Below are positions 16,799-25,742 of a stretch of 64,000 nt of DNA, piece after piece. The stretch is from JAIRNF01 sp031551125 (GTDB lineage: Bacteria > Bacteroidota > Bacteroidia > Bacteroidales > UBA932). The notes below the pieces were generated by a model. That model was not told where the DNA came from. It ran no database searches and worked only from the letters and a program-made list of their open reading frames with translations. Position 1 is the stretch's first letter. The number at the start of each line of letters is the position of its first letter. The position numbers and the translations under genes are program-made. The stretch lies in the NCBI GenBank assembly GCA_031551125.1, contig JAVBOB010000011.1:62001-126000 (forward strand). Direction: 5' to 3'.

Positions 16799-17992
16799 CT
16801 AAGAGTTTAACCCGTTAAAGCTTTTCAGATAGGTTTCCATATCCTTATCGCCCCGCCCTGATAGTGAAACAACCACAACATCTTCCGTCTTAAACTTTTT
16901 GCGACCAAAAACAGCCAGCGCATGTGATGATTCCAGCGCAGGAATTATTCCTTCTGTTTTTGTTAGCTCCAGCGCGGCGCTCAACGCCTCATCATCGGTT
17001 ACAGCCAGTACCTCTGCTCGCTTTGTTACGGACAAGTGTGCAATCAACGGACCAATGCCCGGATAGTCTAATCCGGCCGAAACGGAATAGGGTTCAGCTA
17101 CATCACCTTTTTCATCAAGCATAACCAATGACCTGCTTCCGTGCAGTACAGCGGGTTTACCAACAGCTATGGTAGCGGCAGAGAACCCGGTTTCAACACC
17201 TTTTCCTGCAGCTTCAGCAAAAATCAGCCGAACGTTTGTATCATCTAAGTAGTGGTATGTTGCACCCGATGCGTTGCTTCCACCGCCAATACATGCAATA
17301 ATGTAGTCCGGATAATTTCGTCCTTCCCGCTCTACCAGCTGCTTTTTAATTTCTTCGCTAATTACCGACTGAAAGCGTGCAACCATATCGGGGTAGGGGT
17401 GAGGACCTACGGCCGAGCCAATAATGTAGAACGTATCGACCGGATGCAGGCACCAGTCGTTCAACGCTTCATCAACGGCTTCCTTTAACGTCATATTTCC
17501 ATTTGTTGCTGCAACAACAGTGGCGCCCAGCATTTCCATTTTCTGAACATTCAGGTGTTGGCGTTCAATGTCTGTTTTGCCCATATAAATAGTGCAGCCC
17601 ATACCCATTAACGCACAAACGGTTGCTGTTGCCAGCCCATGTTGTCCGGCTCCAGTTTCAGCAATAATGCGCTTTTTACCCATTCGCTTGGCCAGCAAAA
17701 TTTGTCCTATGGTGTTGTTGATTTTGTGAGCGCCCGTATGGTTCAAGTCTTCCCGCTTCAGATATATTTTACATCCGTATTTTTCCGATAGCCTTTTGGC
17801 AAAGTACAGCGGGCTGGGGCGTCCTACGTAATCTCTCAACAACTCGCGATACTCTTTTTGGAAAGATTCGTCTTGCATTACCTGTAGGTAGCTATTCTTC
17901 AAATTTTCGATGTTGGAACGAAGAACTTCGGGAATGTAAGCGCCTCCAAATTCTCCGTAGTAACCTTCCTGGTTAACGTGGAATGTTTTCAT
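16799..17992 (-). CDS. trpB: Tryptophan synthase beta chain
   Basis: A 397-residue TrpB1-type subunit that condenses indole with serine. The PLP lysine is Lys90 in HTGAHKINN, the phosphate loop is GGGSNA at residues 237-242, and AETGAGQHGLATA is present. Length is normal. It is preceded on the same strand by a leader peptide with three consecutive Trp codons and a terminator hairpin, so its transcription is probably controlled by attenuation in response to charged tRNA-Trp. The usual partner trpA and other trp genes do not follow; the next gene is TatD-like, so this transcription unit appears to contain trpB alone. Confidence 0.95.
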   Translation of the reverse strand: MKTFHVNQEGYYGEFGGAYIPEVLRSNIENLKNSYLQVMQDESFQKEYRELLRDYVGRPSPLYFAKRLSEKYGCKIYLKREDLNHTGAHKINNTIGQILLAKRMGKKRIIAETGAGQHGLATATVCALMGMGCTIYMGKTDIERQHLNVQKMEMLGATVVAATNGNMTLKEAVDEALNDWCLHPVDTFYIIGSAVGPHPYPDMVARFQSVISEEIKKQLVEREGRNYPDYIIACIGGGSNASGATYHYLDDTNVRLIFAEAAGKGVETGFSAATIAVGKPAVLHGSRSLVMLDEKGDVAEPYSVSAGLDYPGIGPLIAHLSVTKRAEVLAVTDDEALSAALELTKTEGIIPALESSHALAVFGRKKFKTEDVVVVSLSGRGDKDMETYLKSFNGLNS

Positions 17993-18018
17993 TTTATAAG
18001 ATGTTTAAGTGTGGATAT

Positions 18019-18052
18019 AAAAAAAAGAACTCGACGTGAGTACGCCGAGTTC
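18019..18052 (-). terminator. trp attenuator terminator
   Basis: On the minus strand GAACTCG...CGAGTTC forms a stem of about 10 bp (one mismatch) directly followed by eight T. It lies between the leader peptide and trpB, 27 bases before the trpB start codon. CTCACG in its loop region is complementary to CGTGAG at the leader stop codon, offering an alternative antiterminator pairing. Confidence 0.82.
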
Positions 18053-18099
18053 CTAATATGTTTAGCTCATTACTTAAAAATGCACATAGGTACGCTTCC

Positions 18100-18156
18100 T
18101 CACGACTTTAAGAGTTGTAAGTGCCACCACCAATATGCGCAAAACAAGTATTTCAT
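18100..18156 (-). CDS. trpL: trp leader peptide
   Basis: An 18-residue open frame, MKYLFCAYWWWHLQLLKS, starting at ATG 18154-18156 and ending at TGA 18100-18102. It holds three consecutive TGG codons, far above chance for a peptide of this size in such AT-rich DNA, and lies just upstream of a terminator and trpB. This is the layout of ribosome-mediated attenuation: a ribosome stalled on Trp codons frees the downstream segment to pair with the terminator arm. The preceding sequence ATTGGAA is a weak ribosome-binding site, typical of this phylum. Confidence 0.85.
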   Translation of the reverse strand: MKYLFCAYWWWHLQLLKS

Positions 18157-18175
18157 TTCCAATGATTGTTATTTA

Positions 18176-18183
18176 CAAATGTA
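18176..18183 (-). promoter_or_regulatory. Promoter -7 element of trpL-trpB
   Basis: On the minus strand TACATTTG matches TAnnTTTG and lies about 20 bases upstream of the leader peptide start. A clear TTTG -33 element is not seen. Confidence 0.6.
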
Positions 18184-18284
18184 TGATTTTTATTTTTAAA
18201 CCGAATAAGAGCTTAGATAATTAACTTCATCTTATAAAATGTGGTAGTCATTGGTCTTTGTTCTTTTCATCCTTGCTCCTTTGC

Positions 18285-20477
18285 TTATATACTAATCACA
18301 ATTTTTCCAAACACGGTACGGCCTGCCTGTGGAAAGAATCCGTCTTCTACATACTCCGGGCTACCATCAGCGTAGGCAGCACGGTAAACCCATGCTGAGC
18401 TGATGTACTGCTTGTCGAATATGTTGTTCAGGCAGGCCATAACGGTAAGCTTCGCAGCGCCAAGCGAAAAGTTGTACTGAGCTTGAAGGTTGCTTACAAA
18501 ATAGCTGTCGAGCTGGCGATTTGCGTTCATCGTATTATCGTGGTACTGCTTACCTACATATTTCCCGCTTAAGCCTATGGTAAGCTGCTCTATTGGTGAG
18601 TAGCTGAGCTGTGCACCGCTCACTACTGATGGAGAAAAACCAATATCAACCGTACCCAAATAGTCTTTTTTTTGCTCCATCGCATTCCAATCGATACTAT
18701 TGTCGTATAGGTCGGTGTAGTTTACGTAATTTTTTATTTTGTTACGGCTCAGGCTTAGGTTTGCTTCCAGCTTCATCTGCTTGCAGAAGCTTACACCTGC
18801 TGCCAGTTCAACACCTGTACGGTAGCTTTCGGGTACATTTTCCATAACCGGATAGCCCACATCGTTCATCTTTCCCGTTGCTAAAATTTGGTCTTCGTAG
18901 TACATGTAGTACAGGTTGGCGCTAAGCGCTATGGATGATGATTTAAAATGGTAGCCCAGCTCTGCATCGTACAGGTGTTCGGCCGTTGGCTTAGTACGTG
19001 CGCCGTACTTACTGGCGTCTTTAAAGTCGTTGCGGGCAGGTTCGCGTCCGGTAGTGGCAAAGGAGAGGTACAGCTCATGCTGCTTGCTTGGCTGCATGGT
19101 AAGGCCTACTTTAGGGTTAAAAAAGTTGAAGGTGTGCGATTGGTCTAGCGGGGCTAAGTCATCATCGGGGCCTTCCATTGTGTAGTGTACGTAGCGGTAC
19201 TGGGCATCGCCAAACAGGCTGAGCCACGGACGGGCTTGGTAGCTAAGGCGGGCGAAACCGCTTACATCGTCCTTTACCGCATTATTTCTATACCACTCGT
19301 AGCCTTTCATTACGTTTTGGTTAACGCGTAGCCATTGCAGCTTTCCGTAATGGTCATTGTCAAATCGGCTGGCATCAGCTCCCAGCGTAAGCTGTACGTT
19401 TTGCTTGCTGTACACCGCGCTGAACGCGCTACCGTAGTAGTAGTTATCAAGCCATTTTTGACGAACAAGGTCTGTTTTCTTCACCGTTTCGCTACCAAAT
19501 ATAAAATTGGGAATACCGTAATCAGCCAGCTTCTTATTGGCTTTGTACTCCTCATAGTAGCCCAACCCTTTGGTAAGGAATACCCTTAGGTTGGTAGCCC
19601 AATACTTGCCTAGCTGCTGGCTGTACTGTAAGTTTACCTGAGTTTGCCTGTAGTTATCGGTTTCGTTATCATAGAAACGGGTGTTACCATCGTTATCAAC
19701 ATATTTTCCGGCTGGATTATATCGGCGGTTAATGTCCAGCATGTAGCCCGGCACACCATTCCAGCTAATACCTGTATGCTGATTGCCATAAAACAGGTTT
19801 AGCTTTACAGTTGATGTATTTCCGTGGTAGGCTGCTGTGGCAAATACCGATTGTCCGTCAACTGTAGCCCGTTCAATGTAGCCGTCGCTGCTAACATTGG
19901 AGTAGCGGGCATCAACAGTAAACAGGTTGTTTATTAAGCCCGTTCCGGTAGCAATACTGTAGCGCATGGTGTTGTAGGAGCCATACTCGGCGCTTACTTC
20001 GCCATAGGCCTCGCCTTTAGGCCTCGCGGTTATCATGTTGACCGAAGAACCGAAGGAAGCTGTTCCTGCCGTTGAAACACCTACGCCCCGTTGTATTTGT
20101 ATGGAGCCTGTTGATGACCCGAAGTCTGGCATGTTAGCCCAAAAAACCGTTTGAGATTCGGGATCGTTTATTGTCACCCCATCAATACTGATATTGATTC
20201 GGCTGGGGTCGGCTCCGCGAATGCGAAAGCTGGTGTTACCCACTCCAAGTCCGCTTTCAGAGCTAAGCACCAGCGAGGGGCTGAGGCTCATGATGCCGGG
20301 AACTTCTGCACCCAAATTGCTATTCTTTATAATATCTTTACCTAATGTGCTATATGTTAGCGGTGTGTGTGATGTTGCCCGTGTTCCGACAACAAGTACG
20401 GAGTCGAGCATAATTTGAGAAAATGCAGATAGATAAGAAATAAGGCAAAATAGTGCGGTTAAATAGAACCTTTTCAT
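18285..20477 (-). CDS. TonB-dependent outer-membrane receptor, probably for thiamine
   Basis: A 730-residue TonB-dependent receptor. The signal peptide MKRFYLTALFCLISYLSAFS is followed by a plug domain (about 30-150, with GNTSFRIRGADPSRINISIDGV and the NMITARP end) and a beta-barrel ending in FPQAGRTVFGKIVISI with a terminal aromatic-rich strand. The mRNA carries a TPP riboswitch about 95 bases upstream of the start, so thiamine or a thiamine precursor/phosphate is the likely ligand. An in-frame ATG at 20534 would spoil the signal peptide; ATG 20477 is preferred. No PnuT or ABC partner lies in the same unit. Confidence 0.9.
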   Translation of the reverse strand: MKRFYLTALFCLISYLSAFSQIMLDSVLVVGTRATSHTPLTYSTLGKDIIKNSNLGAEVPGIMSLSPSLVLSSESGLGVGNTSFRIRGADPSRINISIDGVTINDPESQTVFWANMPDFGSSTGSIQIQRGVGVSTAGTASFGSSVNMITARPKGEAYGEVSAEYGSYNTMRYSIATGTGLINNLFTVDARYSNVSSDGYIERATVDGQSVFATAAYHGNTSTVKLNLFYGNQHTGISWNGVPGYMLDINRRYNPAGKYVDNDGNTRFYDNETDNYRQTQVNLQYSQQLGKYWATNLRVFLTKGLGYYEEYKANKKLADYGIPNFIFGSETVKKTDLVRQKWLDNYYYGSAFSAVYSKQNVQLTLGADASRFDNDHYGKLQWLRVNQNVMKGYEWYRNNAVKDDVSGFARLSYQARPWLSLFGDAQYRYVHYTMEGPDDDLAPLDQSHTFNFFNPKVGLTMQPSKQHELYLSFATTGREPARNDFKDASKYGARTKPTAEHLYDAELGYHFKSSSIALSANLYYMYYEDQILATGKMNDVGYPVMENVPESYRTGVELAAGVSFCKQMKLEANLSLSRNKIKNYVNYTDLYDNSIDWNAMEQKKDYLGTVDIGFSPSVVSGAQLSYSPIEQLTIGLSGKYVGKQYHDNTMNANRQLDSYFVSNLQAQYNFSLGAAKLTVMACLNNIFDKQYISSAWVYRAAYADGSPEYVEDGFFPQAGRTVFGKIVISI

Positions 20478-20572
20478 TGTATAGCTGTTTAAAGTATATA
20501 GCCACGTTTGTAGGCCATAAATAGGGTTAAACAATAAAAAAGGGGAATAAATGTTGATTGTACTCTCTTCTT

Positions 20573-20643
20573 TTCCCTACGTCGGCATTACCCGCATCAG
20601 GTTAAAAGGGTATGATCTCAGCCCGTTATATTAAGGCACCCCT
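20573..20643 (-). promoter_or_regulatory. TPP (THI-box) riboswitch
   Basis: Read on the minus strand, the element starts AGGGGTGCC, contains the invariant GGGCTGAGA, then ACCCTTTTAACCTGAT and GCGGGTAATGCCGACGTAGGG. These are the P2/P4 core blocks of the thiamine pyrophosphate riboswitch. It sits in the leader of the TonB-dependent receptor; TPP binding would be expected to reduce expression. Confidence 0.95.
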
Positions 20644-20953
20644 AAGCGTAATTAATGTATGGTTGACTTCTGTTATCCGGATAAAAGTCAGGACAAAGGT
20701 AATGATTTTTATTTCTACTGTTGTATGTTTTTGGTTAGTAGTGGTTACAAAATAGCTGTTTTTAGGTAAAGCAGTATGTGAAAGATAAGTTAACGGATGT
20801 TTTAGTTGTTTATCCAATATATATAAATGTATTTTTGTGAAATCTATTTTACAGAAAGATTTTATCTACATCTTATAGCGTTTGTTGTGTACATACTTGT
20901 TACTTTAGTTCACTTACGTAAGATCCACCGACTACTTCACGCATATTGTATTT

Positions 20954-22990
20954 ATGAATGGCAATAAAAAAGACGATACTCAACCAACAGAGCTAAGTCC
21001 CTACTTTCAACAGCATGCGTCTGATCTTGTTGCATGGTATCCGTGGTGCAGTACAGCCTTGGAGAAAGCAGAGAAGGACAATAAGCTGCTTTTTATTAGC
21101 ATAGGGTACACAGCATGCCATTGGTGCAAGAAGATGGCTTTGCAATGTTTTGTGAAGAATGAAAAGATTGCGGACATACTTAACAACCATTTTGTCCCTA
21201 TTCTGGTGGATAAAGATGAACGTCCGGATCTAGACCATTTTTACTCTAATGCTATTCAGCTATTAAATGAGAATTCGGGCTGGCCAATTAGCTGTTTTGC
21301 CTTGTCTGATGGTACTCCCGTATTTGGTTCAACATACATTACCCCCGACCAGCTACTGAACATTGCTGAAAGCCTACTCGAAACATATTTGATTGAACCT
21401 CAAAAGGTGAAAGATGTTGCCAAAGAGCTTGGCGAAGGCTTATCACTTATGCGCGTTCAGCAAAGAGAGAGAGCTAATGAGATTTCAAAGAAAGATATTC
21501 GTCTTATTGCCGAACCGTGGAAACGCAAGTTTGATCCCATATATGGTGGAACGTCCCGCCCACCCAAGTTTCCGTTGGCAGGGGGAAAGGACTTTTTGCT
21601 GGATTTTGCCTACTACTTTAACGACCAGCAAGTAAGAGACCATGTTGTGCTAACGCTGGATAACATGGCGAAAGGAGGTATCTACGATCAGCTACACGGT
21701 GGTTTTTTTCGTTACACAACTGATATAGCATGGAGAAAGCCTCATTTTGAAAAAATGATGGCAGAGAATGCGTTGTTGGTTTCTCTTTACTCAAAAGGAT
21801 TTCAGCTAACGGGTTCTCCTTTATATCGAAAGGTTATTGAGGAAACGCTGATGTTCTGCATCAGGGAGCTGTCATCATTTGATGGGGGATTTTATACATC
21901 GCTTGCCGGAGGAGATGGTATTGTTCCCGGCGCTTTCTACACATGGACAGCGAACGAGTTTGATGAGGTGCTTGGAGAAGATTCTCCATTAGCAATGAGC
22001 TACTACGGGCTGGCTGCTCAAGAAAACTCCAACGAGCAAAATACGTTATTTATCAACACTGATGAGGTATCGCTGGCCGAACATTACGGATTAAGCGAGG
22101 GCGAGGTAAAACATAAGCTGGCAACAATACGTGAAAAGCTGATTGCGCGCAGTAGAGAACGGGTAGTGCCCTATGCCGATGATAAAATGGTTACCGCTAT
22201 AAATGCGCTTACCGCAATAGCGTTTATGGATGCGTACAAATCGTTGAATAACGATGAGTATTTCTTTATGGCCGAAGAAACACTCCACTTTATCAAAAAT
22301 AATTTGATGACGAAAGATGGAGGGCTTGTATGCTATAAAAGATGCGAAGAAACAAGAGGTGATGGATTTTTAGATGACTATGCTTATACGGCGCTAGCTT
22401 TTACGATGATGTATGCCATTACCGGAAAGGAGCAATGGCTGCATGATTCTAAATTGTTGGTTGATAAGGCTATTGTTGATTTTTATGATGAATCTACCGG
22501 GATGTTCTTTTTATGCCCTAAGGGTAAAGGAGATAAAAGGATGCAGACCATGCCTATTGCAGATGGGGCGCTGCCCTCTGCCTGTTCTGTAATGGCTCGC
22601 GAGTTGTCTTCCATTTCGATATTTTACAACGAGCAGAAGTATGGCGAAATGGCCAAGCAAATGATGTATAATATGAAACCTCAGATGGCGGGTTCCGGTC
22701 CATACTGCGCTAGCTGGGCAAGGTTGTTTTTCCGATACGTATTCAAACAGTATGCAGTAGCTATTGTGGGTGCGCAAGCAGACGAGTTTCGCAGCAAGCT
22801 TAGCTACCCTTATCGTCCTGATGTGTTTATCTTTTGCCTAGATAAAACAAGCTCATTACCCTACTTTGAACATATCCAAAAGACTGATAGGGTTACTGAA
22901 GCTTTTTTCTTCGAGAGAGACAGGCTGGTAGGGCGGTTTGATAAGCCTGAAGAGCTATCGGCATGGTTAACCACCTCGTATGGTGTTTAG
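20954..22990 (+). CDS. YyaL/SSP411 family thioredoxin-domain protein (DUF255)
   Basis: A 678-residue protein with an N-terminal thioredoxin-like DUF255 domain (about 10-170) and a long alpha/alpha-toroid domain related to N-acylglucosamine epimerases. Recognisable blocks: LFISIGYTACHWCKKM (CHWC redox-type motif at about residue 55), DKDERPDLDHFYSNAIQLL, SGWPISCFALSDGTPVFGSTY, and later PPKFPLAGG, GIYDQLHGGFFRYTTDI and PHFEKMMAENALL. The biochemical role of bacterial YyaL is not established. The normal family length is about 670-700. It faces a convergent lipoprotein gene across a shared terminator. Confidence 0.9.
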   Translation: MNGNKKDDTQPTELSPYFQQHASDLVAWYPWCSTALEKAEKDNKLLFISIGYTACHWCKKMALQCFVKNEKIADILNNHFVPILVDKDERPDLDHFYSNAIQLLNENSGWPISCFALSDGTPVFGSTYITPDQLLNIAESLLETYLIEPQKVKDVAKELGEGLSLMRVQQRERANEISKKDIRLIAEPWKRKFDPIYGGTSRPPKFPLAGGKDFLLDFAYYFNDQQVRDHVVLTLDNMAKGGIYDQLHGGFFRYTTDIAWRKPHFEKMMAENALLVSLYSKGFQLTGSPLYRKVIEETLMFCIRELSSFDGGFYTSLAGGDGIVPGAFYTWTANEFDEVLGEDSPLAMSYYGLAAQENSNEQNTLFINTDEVSLAEHYGLSEGEVKHKLATIREKLIARSRERVVPYADDKMVTAINALTAIAFMDAYKSLNNDEYFFMAEETLHFIKNNLMTKDGGLVCYKRCEETRGDGFLDDYAYTALAFTMMYAITGKEQWLHDSKLLVDKAIVDFYDESTGMFFLCPKGKGDKRMQTMPIADGALPSACSVMARELSSISIFYNEQKYGEMAKQMMYNMKPQMAGSGPYCASWARLFFRYVFKQYAVAIVGAQADEFRSKLSYPYRPDVFIFCLDKTSSLPYFEHIQKTDRVTEAFFFERDRLVGRFDKPEELSAWLTTSYGV

Positions 22991-23002
22991 CATATATTGA
23001 AA

Positions 23003-23045
23003 GCAAAAAGAAGGGGAACCAATCAATGGCTCCCCTTCTTTTTGC
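23003..23045. terminator. Bidirectional terminator between convergent genes
   Basis: GCAAAAAGAAGGGGAACC and GGCTCCCCTTCTTTTTGC form a long stem with A/T tracts on both sides, so it can end transcription from the YyaL-type gene (+) and the lipoprotein gene (-). Confidence 0.9.
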
Positions 23046-23069
23046 TATATATAAAATATACCTGTTCAA

Positions 23070-23855
23070 CTAGTAGTTGATAGTAGAACCGTTGTAGGTA
23101 ATAGATAGCTGAGCATTGGTTAATGTCATACGAACAGGGGTTACCACTCCACCAAAGTTTTGAACGGTAAACGTCATATCTCCGCTTATGTATGTCATTT
23201 GGCCGGCAGAATAAACATATCCTGCTGTAAATTGGTCATTCATCATTCCGGTGAAGGCTCCGTATTGAGCATGGGTACCATTTACAGCCCCATTCATCCA
23301 ATATGCTTTATCGTCAGTTTTATCGGTTGTTGATAATCCGGTGAGCTGATGCTCGTAGATGTAGTTCATCAATATGCTTGGTGTTGAACTTCCAACTCCA
23401 CCAATTGAAAATCCGGCAAGCTCTACATTTTCATCCCTTGTATTGTCATCAACAAGAATATCAGTTACGGTTATAGTACCACCATAAGCAGTAGTTTGAT
23501 TATTATCTTTCAGTCCATTCAACGTAATAGTTTTAACGTCAGATCCTAAGTTATCATTAATGTTTACGCGCATCGTACCGCTAAGGGAGTAGCTTGTTGA
23601 TCCCGAAGTAAATGTAATGGTTAACGTTGTACTTCCATCAGTTTCTGTAGCAGCAGCCATTTCATCATGCGCTGTTCCGGCCTTATATTCCTTAACGTAG
23701 TAGTTGGCAATATCGCAGAAATCCTGAGCGATTCCTTGAGCAACCAAGAAGTCATAACAAAAGTAGTATTGAGGGGTTATTTCAGGCCCGTCATTTTTGT
23801 TACACGAGCTTAGTGCGAATACTGCGGCACCGAGTAGAAGAATAATTTTTTTCAT
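23070..23855 (-). CDS. Lipoprotein of unknown function
   Basis: A 261-residue lipoprotein. The N-terminus MKKIILLLGAAVFALSSC is a lipoprotein signal with lipobox LSSC (Cys18), followed by NKNDGPE. The mature part is rich in Thr, Ser, Asn and Gly and probably all-beta (for example GSTTLTITFTSGSTSYSLSG, GMMNDQFTAGYVYSAGQM). I recognise no domain. Acidic residues just after the lipidated cysteine are compatible with surface export signals in Bacteroidota. It is transcribed alone. Confidence 0.82.
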   Translation of the reverse strand: MKKIILLLGAAVFALSSCNKNDGPEITPQYYFCYDFLVAQGIAQDFCDIANYYVKEYKAGTAHDEMAAATETDGSTTLTITFTSGSTSYSLSGTMRVNINDNLGSDVKTITLNGLKDNNQTTAYGGTITVTDILVDDNTRDENVELAGFSIGGVGSSTPSILMNYIYEHQLTGLSTTDKTDDKAYWMNGAVNGTHAQYGAFTGMMNDQFTAGYVYSAGQMTYISGDMTFTVQNFGGVVTPVRMTLTNAQLSITYNGSTINY

Positions 23856-23960
23856 AACTTATATTGTTTGGTTCAAGGTTTTAACTATGCAAAAATCGAG
23901 CCAATATGTTGGTTTACTTTAACTTTTAACGTTAAAAAGAATCAGAATATGCACAGGTTG

Positions 23961-25379
23961 TTAGTACCTATAATGTTCCGGTTTGTATGGGCCTTCTAGG
24001 GGTACCCCTATATAATCGGCTTGTTCTTTGGTTAGCTGGGTTAGCTTTACCCCTAAATGTTCAAGGTGCAGGCGGGCAACCTCTTCGTCCAGCTGTTTGG
24101 GGAGACGATACACACCCACTTCCAGCTTATTTTTCCACAGCTCAATTTGGGCTAACGTTTGGTTAGAGAAAGAGTTACTCATTACAAACGAGGGGTGTCC
24201 CGTTGCACATCCAAGGTTAACCAAACGACCTTCTGCCAAAATGAAAATGGCGCGGCCATCGGGGAAGGTGTACTTGTCCACTTGCGGCTTAATTTCCTCC
24301 TTCTTTACACCCGGCATAGCGTTCAGCGCATCCATTTGTATTTCGTTATCGAAATGCCCGATGTTGCAAACAATGGCTTGGTCTAGCATACGCTTCATAT
24401 AGTCCAGCGTAATAATATCACGGTTTCCGGTAGTGGTAACGTATATATTTCCTTCGCCCAGCGTATCTTCAACCGGTTTTACTTCGAAGCCTTCCATTGC
24501 GGCTTGCAGCGCGCAAATGGGGTCAATTTCAGTAATAATTACGCGAGCACCGTAGGCGCGCATAGAGCGGGCGCAACCCTTACCAACATCGCCGTAACCG
24601 CATACTACTACTACTTTTCCGGCAATCATTACATCGGTTGCACGCTTTATACCATCGGCCAGCGACTCACGACAGCCGTACAGGTTATCGAACTTGCTTT
24701 TGGTTACCGAATCATTTACGTTAATAGCCGGAACCAGCAGCTCTCCGCGTTCCTGCATTTGGTATAGGCGGTGAACACCTGTGGTAGTTTCTTCCGATAC
24801 TCCCTTCCACTCAGCTACTGTCCGATGCCACTTTTGCTTATCCTCCTTCAGCAGCTGTTTCAGCAAGTCGAGAATAACGCCTTCCTCATGGTTGGACGCT
24901 TTTACATCAAGCGTTTTAGCATCCTTCTCGGCTGCGTAACCTTTGTGGATAAACAGGGTAGCATCGCCACCATCGTCCACAATCAGCTGTGGCCCTTTTC
25001 CACCGGGAAACGATAGCGCCATAGCCGTACACCACCAGTACTCTTCCAAGGTTTCGCCCTTCCATGCAAATACAGGAATACCTGCGGCGGCAATGGCCGC
25101 AGCGGCGTGGTCTTGCGTAGAGAAAATGTTGCAGCTAGCCCAGCGTACTTCAGCGCCAAGCTCTGCCAGCGTTTCAATAAGCACGGCGGTTTGAATGGTC
25201 ATGTGCAATGAGCCCATAACGCGCACGCCCTTCAACGGTTTTTCGGCTGCGTACTTCTTACGGATAGACATAAGCCCCGGCATTTCCTTTTCGGCAACAA
25301 TAATTTCCTTACGTCCCCAGTCGGCTAGGCTTATATCTTTTACTTTGTATTTCAGCGTTTCGTCTATTACGTTTTGCAT
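23961..25379 (-). CDS. ahcY: Adenosylhomocysteinase
   Basis: A 472-residue S-adenosyl-L-homocysteine hydrolase, the longer bacterial form. It splits SAH into adenosine and homocysteine and so maintains the methylation cycle. Family blocks: SLHMTIQTAVLIETL, SCNIFSTQDHAAAAIA, NVNDSVTKSKFDNLYGCRESL, the NAD-binding GYGDVGKGCARSMRAYGA and the C-terminal GPYKPEHYRY that contacts the neighbouring subunit cofactor. Length and motifs are complete. It is monocistronic, with an unusual low-complexity spacer upstream. Confidence 0.96.
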   Translation of the reverse strand: MQNVIDETLKYKVKDISLADWGRKEIIVAEKEMPGLMSIRKKYAAEKPLKGVRVMGSLHMTIQTAVLIETLAELGAEVRWASCNIFSTQDHAAAAIAAAGIPVFAWKGETLEEYWWCTAMALSFPGGKGPQLIVDDGGDATLFIHKGYAAEKDAKTLDVKASNHEEGVILDLLKQLLKEDKQKWHRTVAEWKGVSEETTTGVHRLYQMQERGELLVPAINVNDSVTKSKFDNLYGCRESLADGIKRATDVMIAGKVVVVCGYGDVGKGCARSMRAYGARVIITEIDPICALQAAMEGFEVKPVEDTLGEGNIYVTTTGNRDIITLDYMKRMLDQAIVCNIGHFDNEIQMDALNAMPGVKKEEIKPQVDKYTFPDGRAIFILAEGRLVNLGCATGHPSFVMSNSFSNQTLAQIELWKNKLEVGVYRLPKQLDEEVARLHLEHLGVKLTQLTKEQADYIGVPLEGPYKPEHYRY

Positions 25380-25394
25380 GGTATATTTCTCTTA

Positions 25395-25740
25395 GTATGT
25401 TGATTTGTTGATGTTGTGGTTATTAGTGGTTATTTCTTGTTATTCAATGGTTATTGGCCGTTATTGAACTGTCAGCTGTTATTCAGCGATTGTTGTTCTT
25501 AGGTTATTTATTTTCCGTAGTTATTAGCTATTTGATTGTTATTCATAATTGGTTCTGCCATTCGTTGTAATTTGTGTTATTCAATAGTTATTGCTTTAAC
25601 AAGTAATAACAACAGAGCTTACAGCAGGCACCCACAAGCATGAATAGCAATAACTATTAATAACTATCAATAACCATGAATAACCAATAACCATTTAATG
25701 CTACCAATGGCTATCAAATAACCGCTAGCGCTAAATCAGC
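25395..25740. repeat. Low-complexity TTATTG/CAATAA word repeat with inverted halves
   Basis: About 345 bases of near-repetitive words: the left half is rich in GTTATT, GGTTATTC and TTATTCAATGG, the right half in AATAACTATTAATAACTATC and AATAACCAATAACC. The halves are approximate reverse complements, so a transcript could fold on itself. It fills the whole spacer between ftcD and ahcY. No gene is visible. Confidence 0.75.
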
Positions 25741-25742
25741 TG

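Noticed and set aside
20626..20817. 63-codon frame on the minus strand beside the TPP riboswitch
   Set aside because: It overlaps the riboswitch 5-prime blocks and codes an unstructured peptide; the RNA element explains the conservation.
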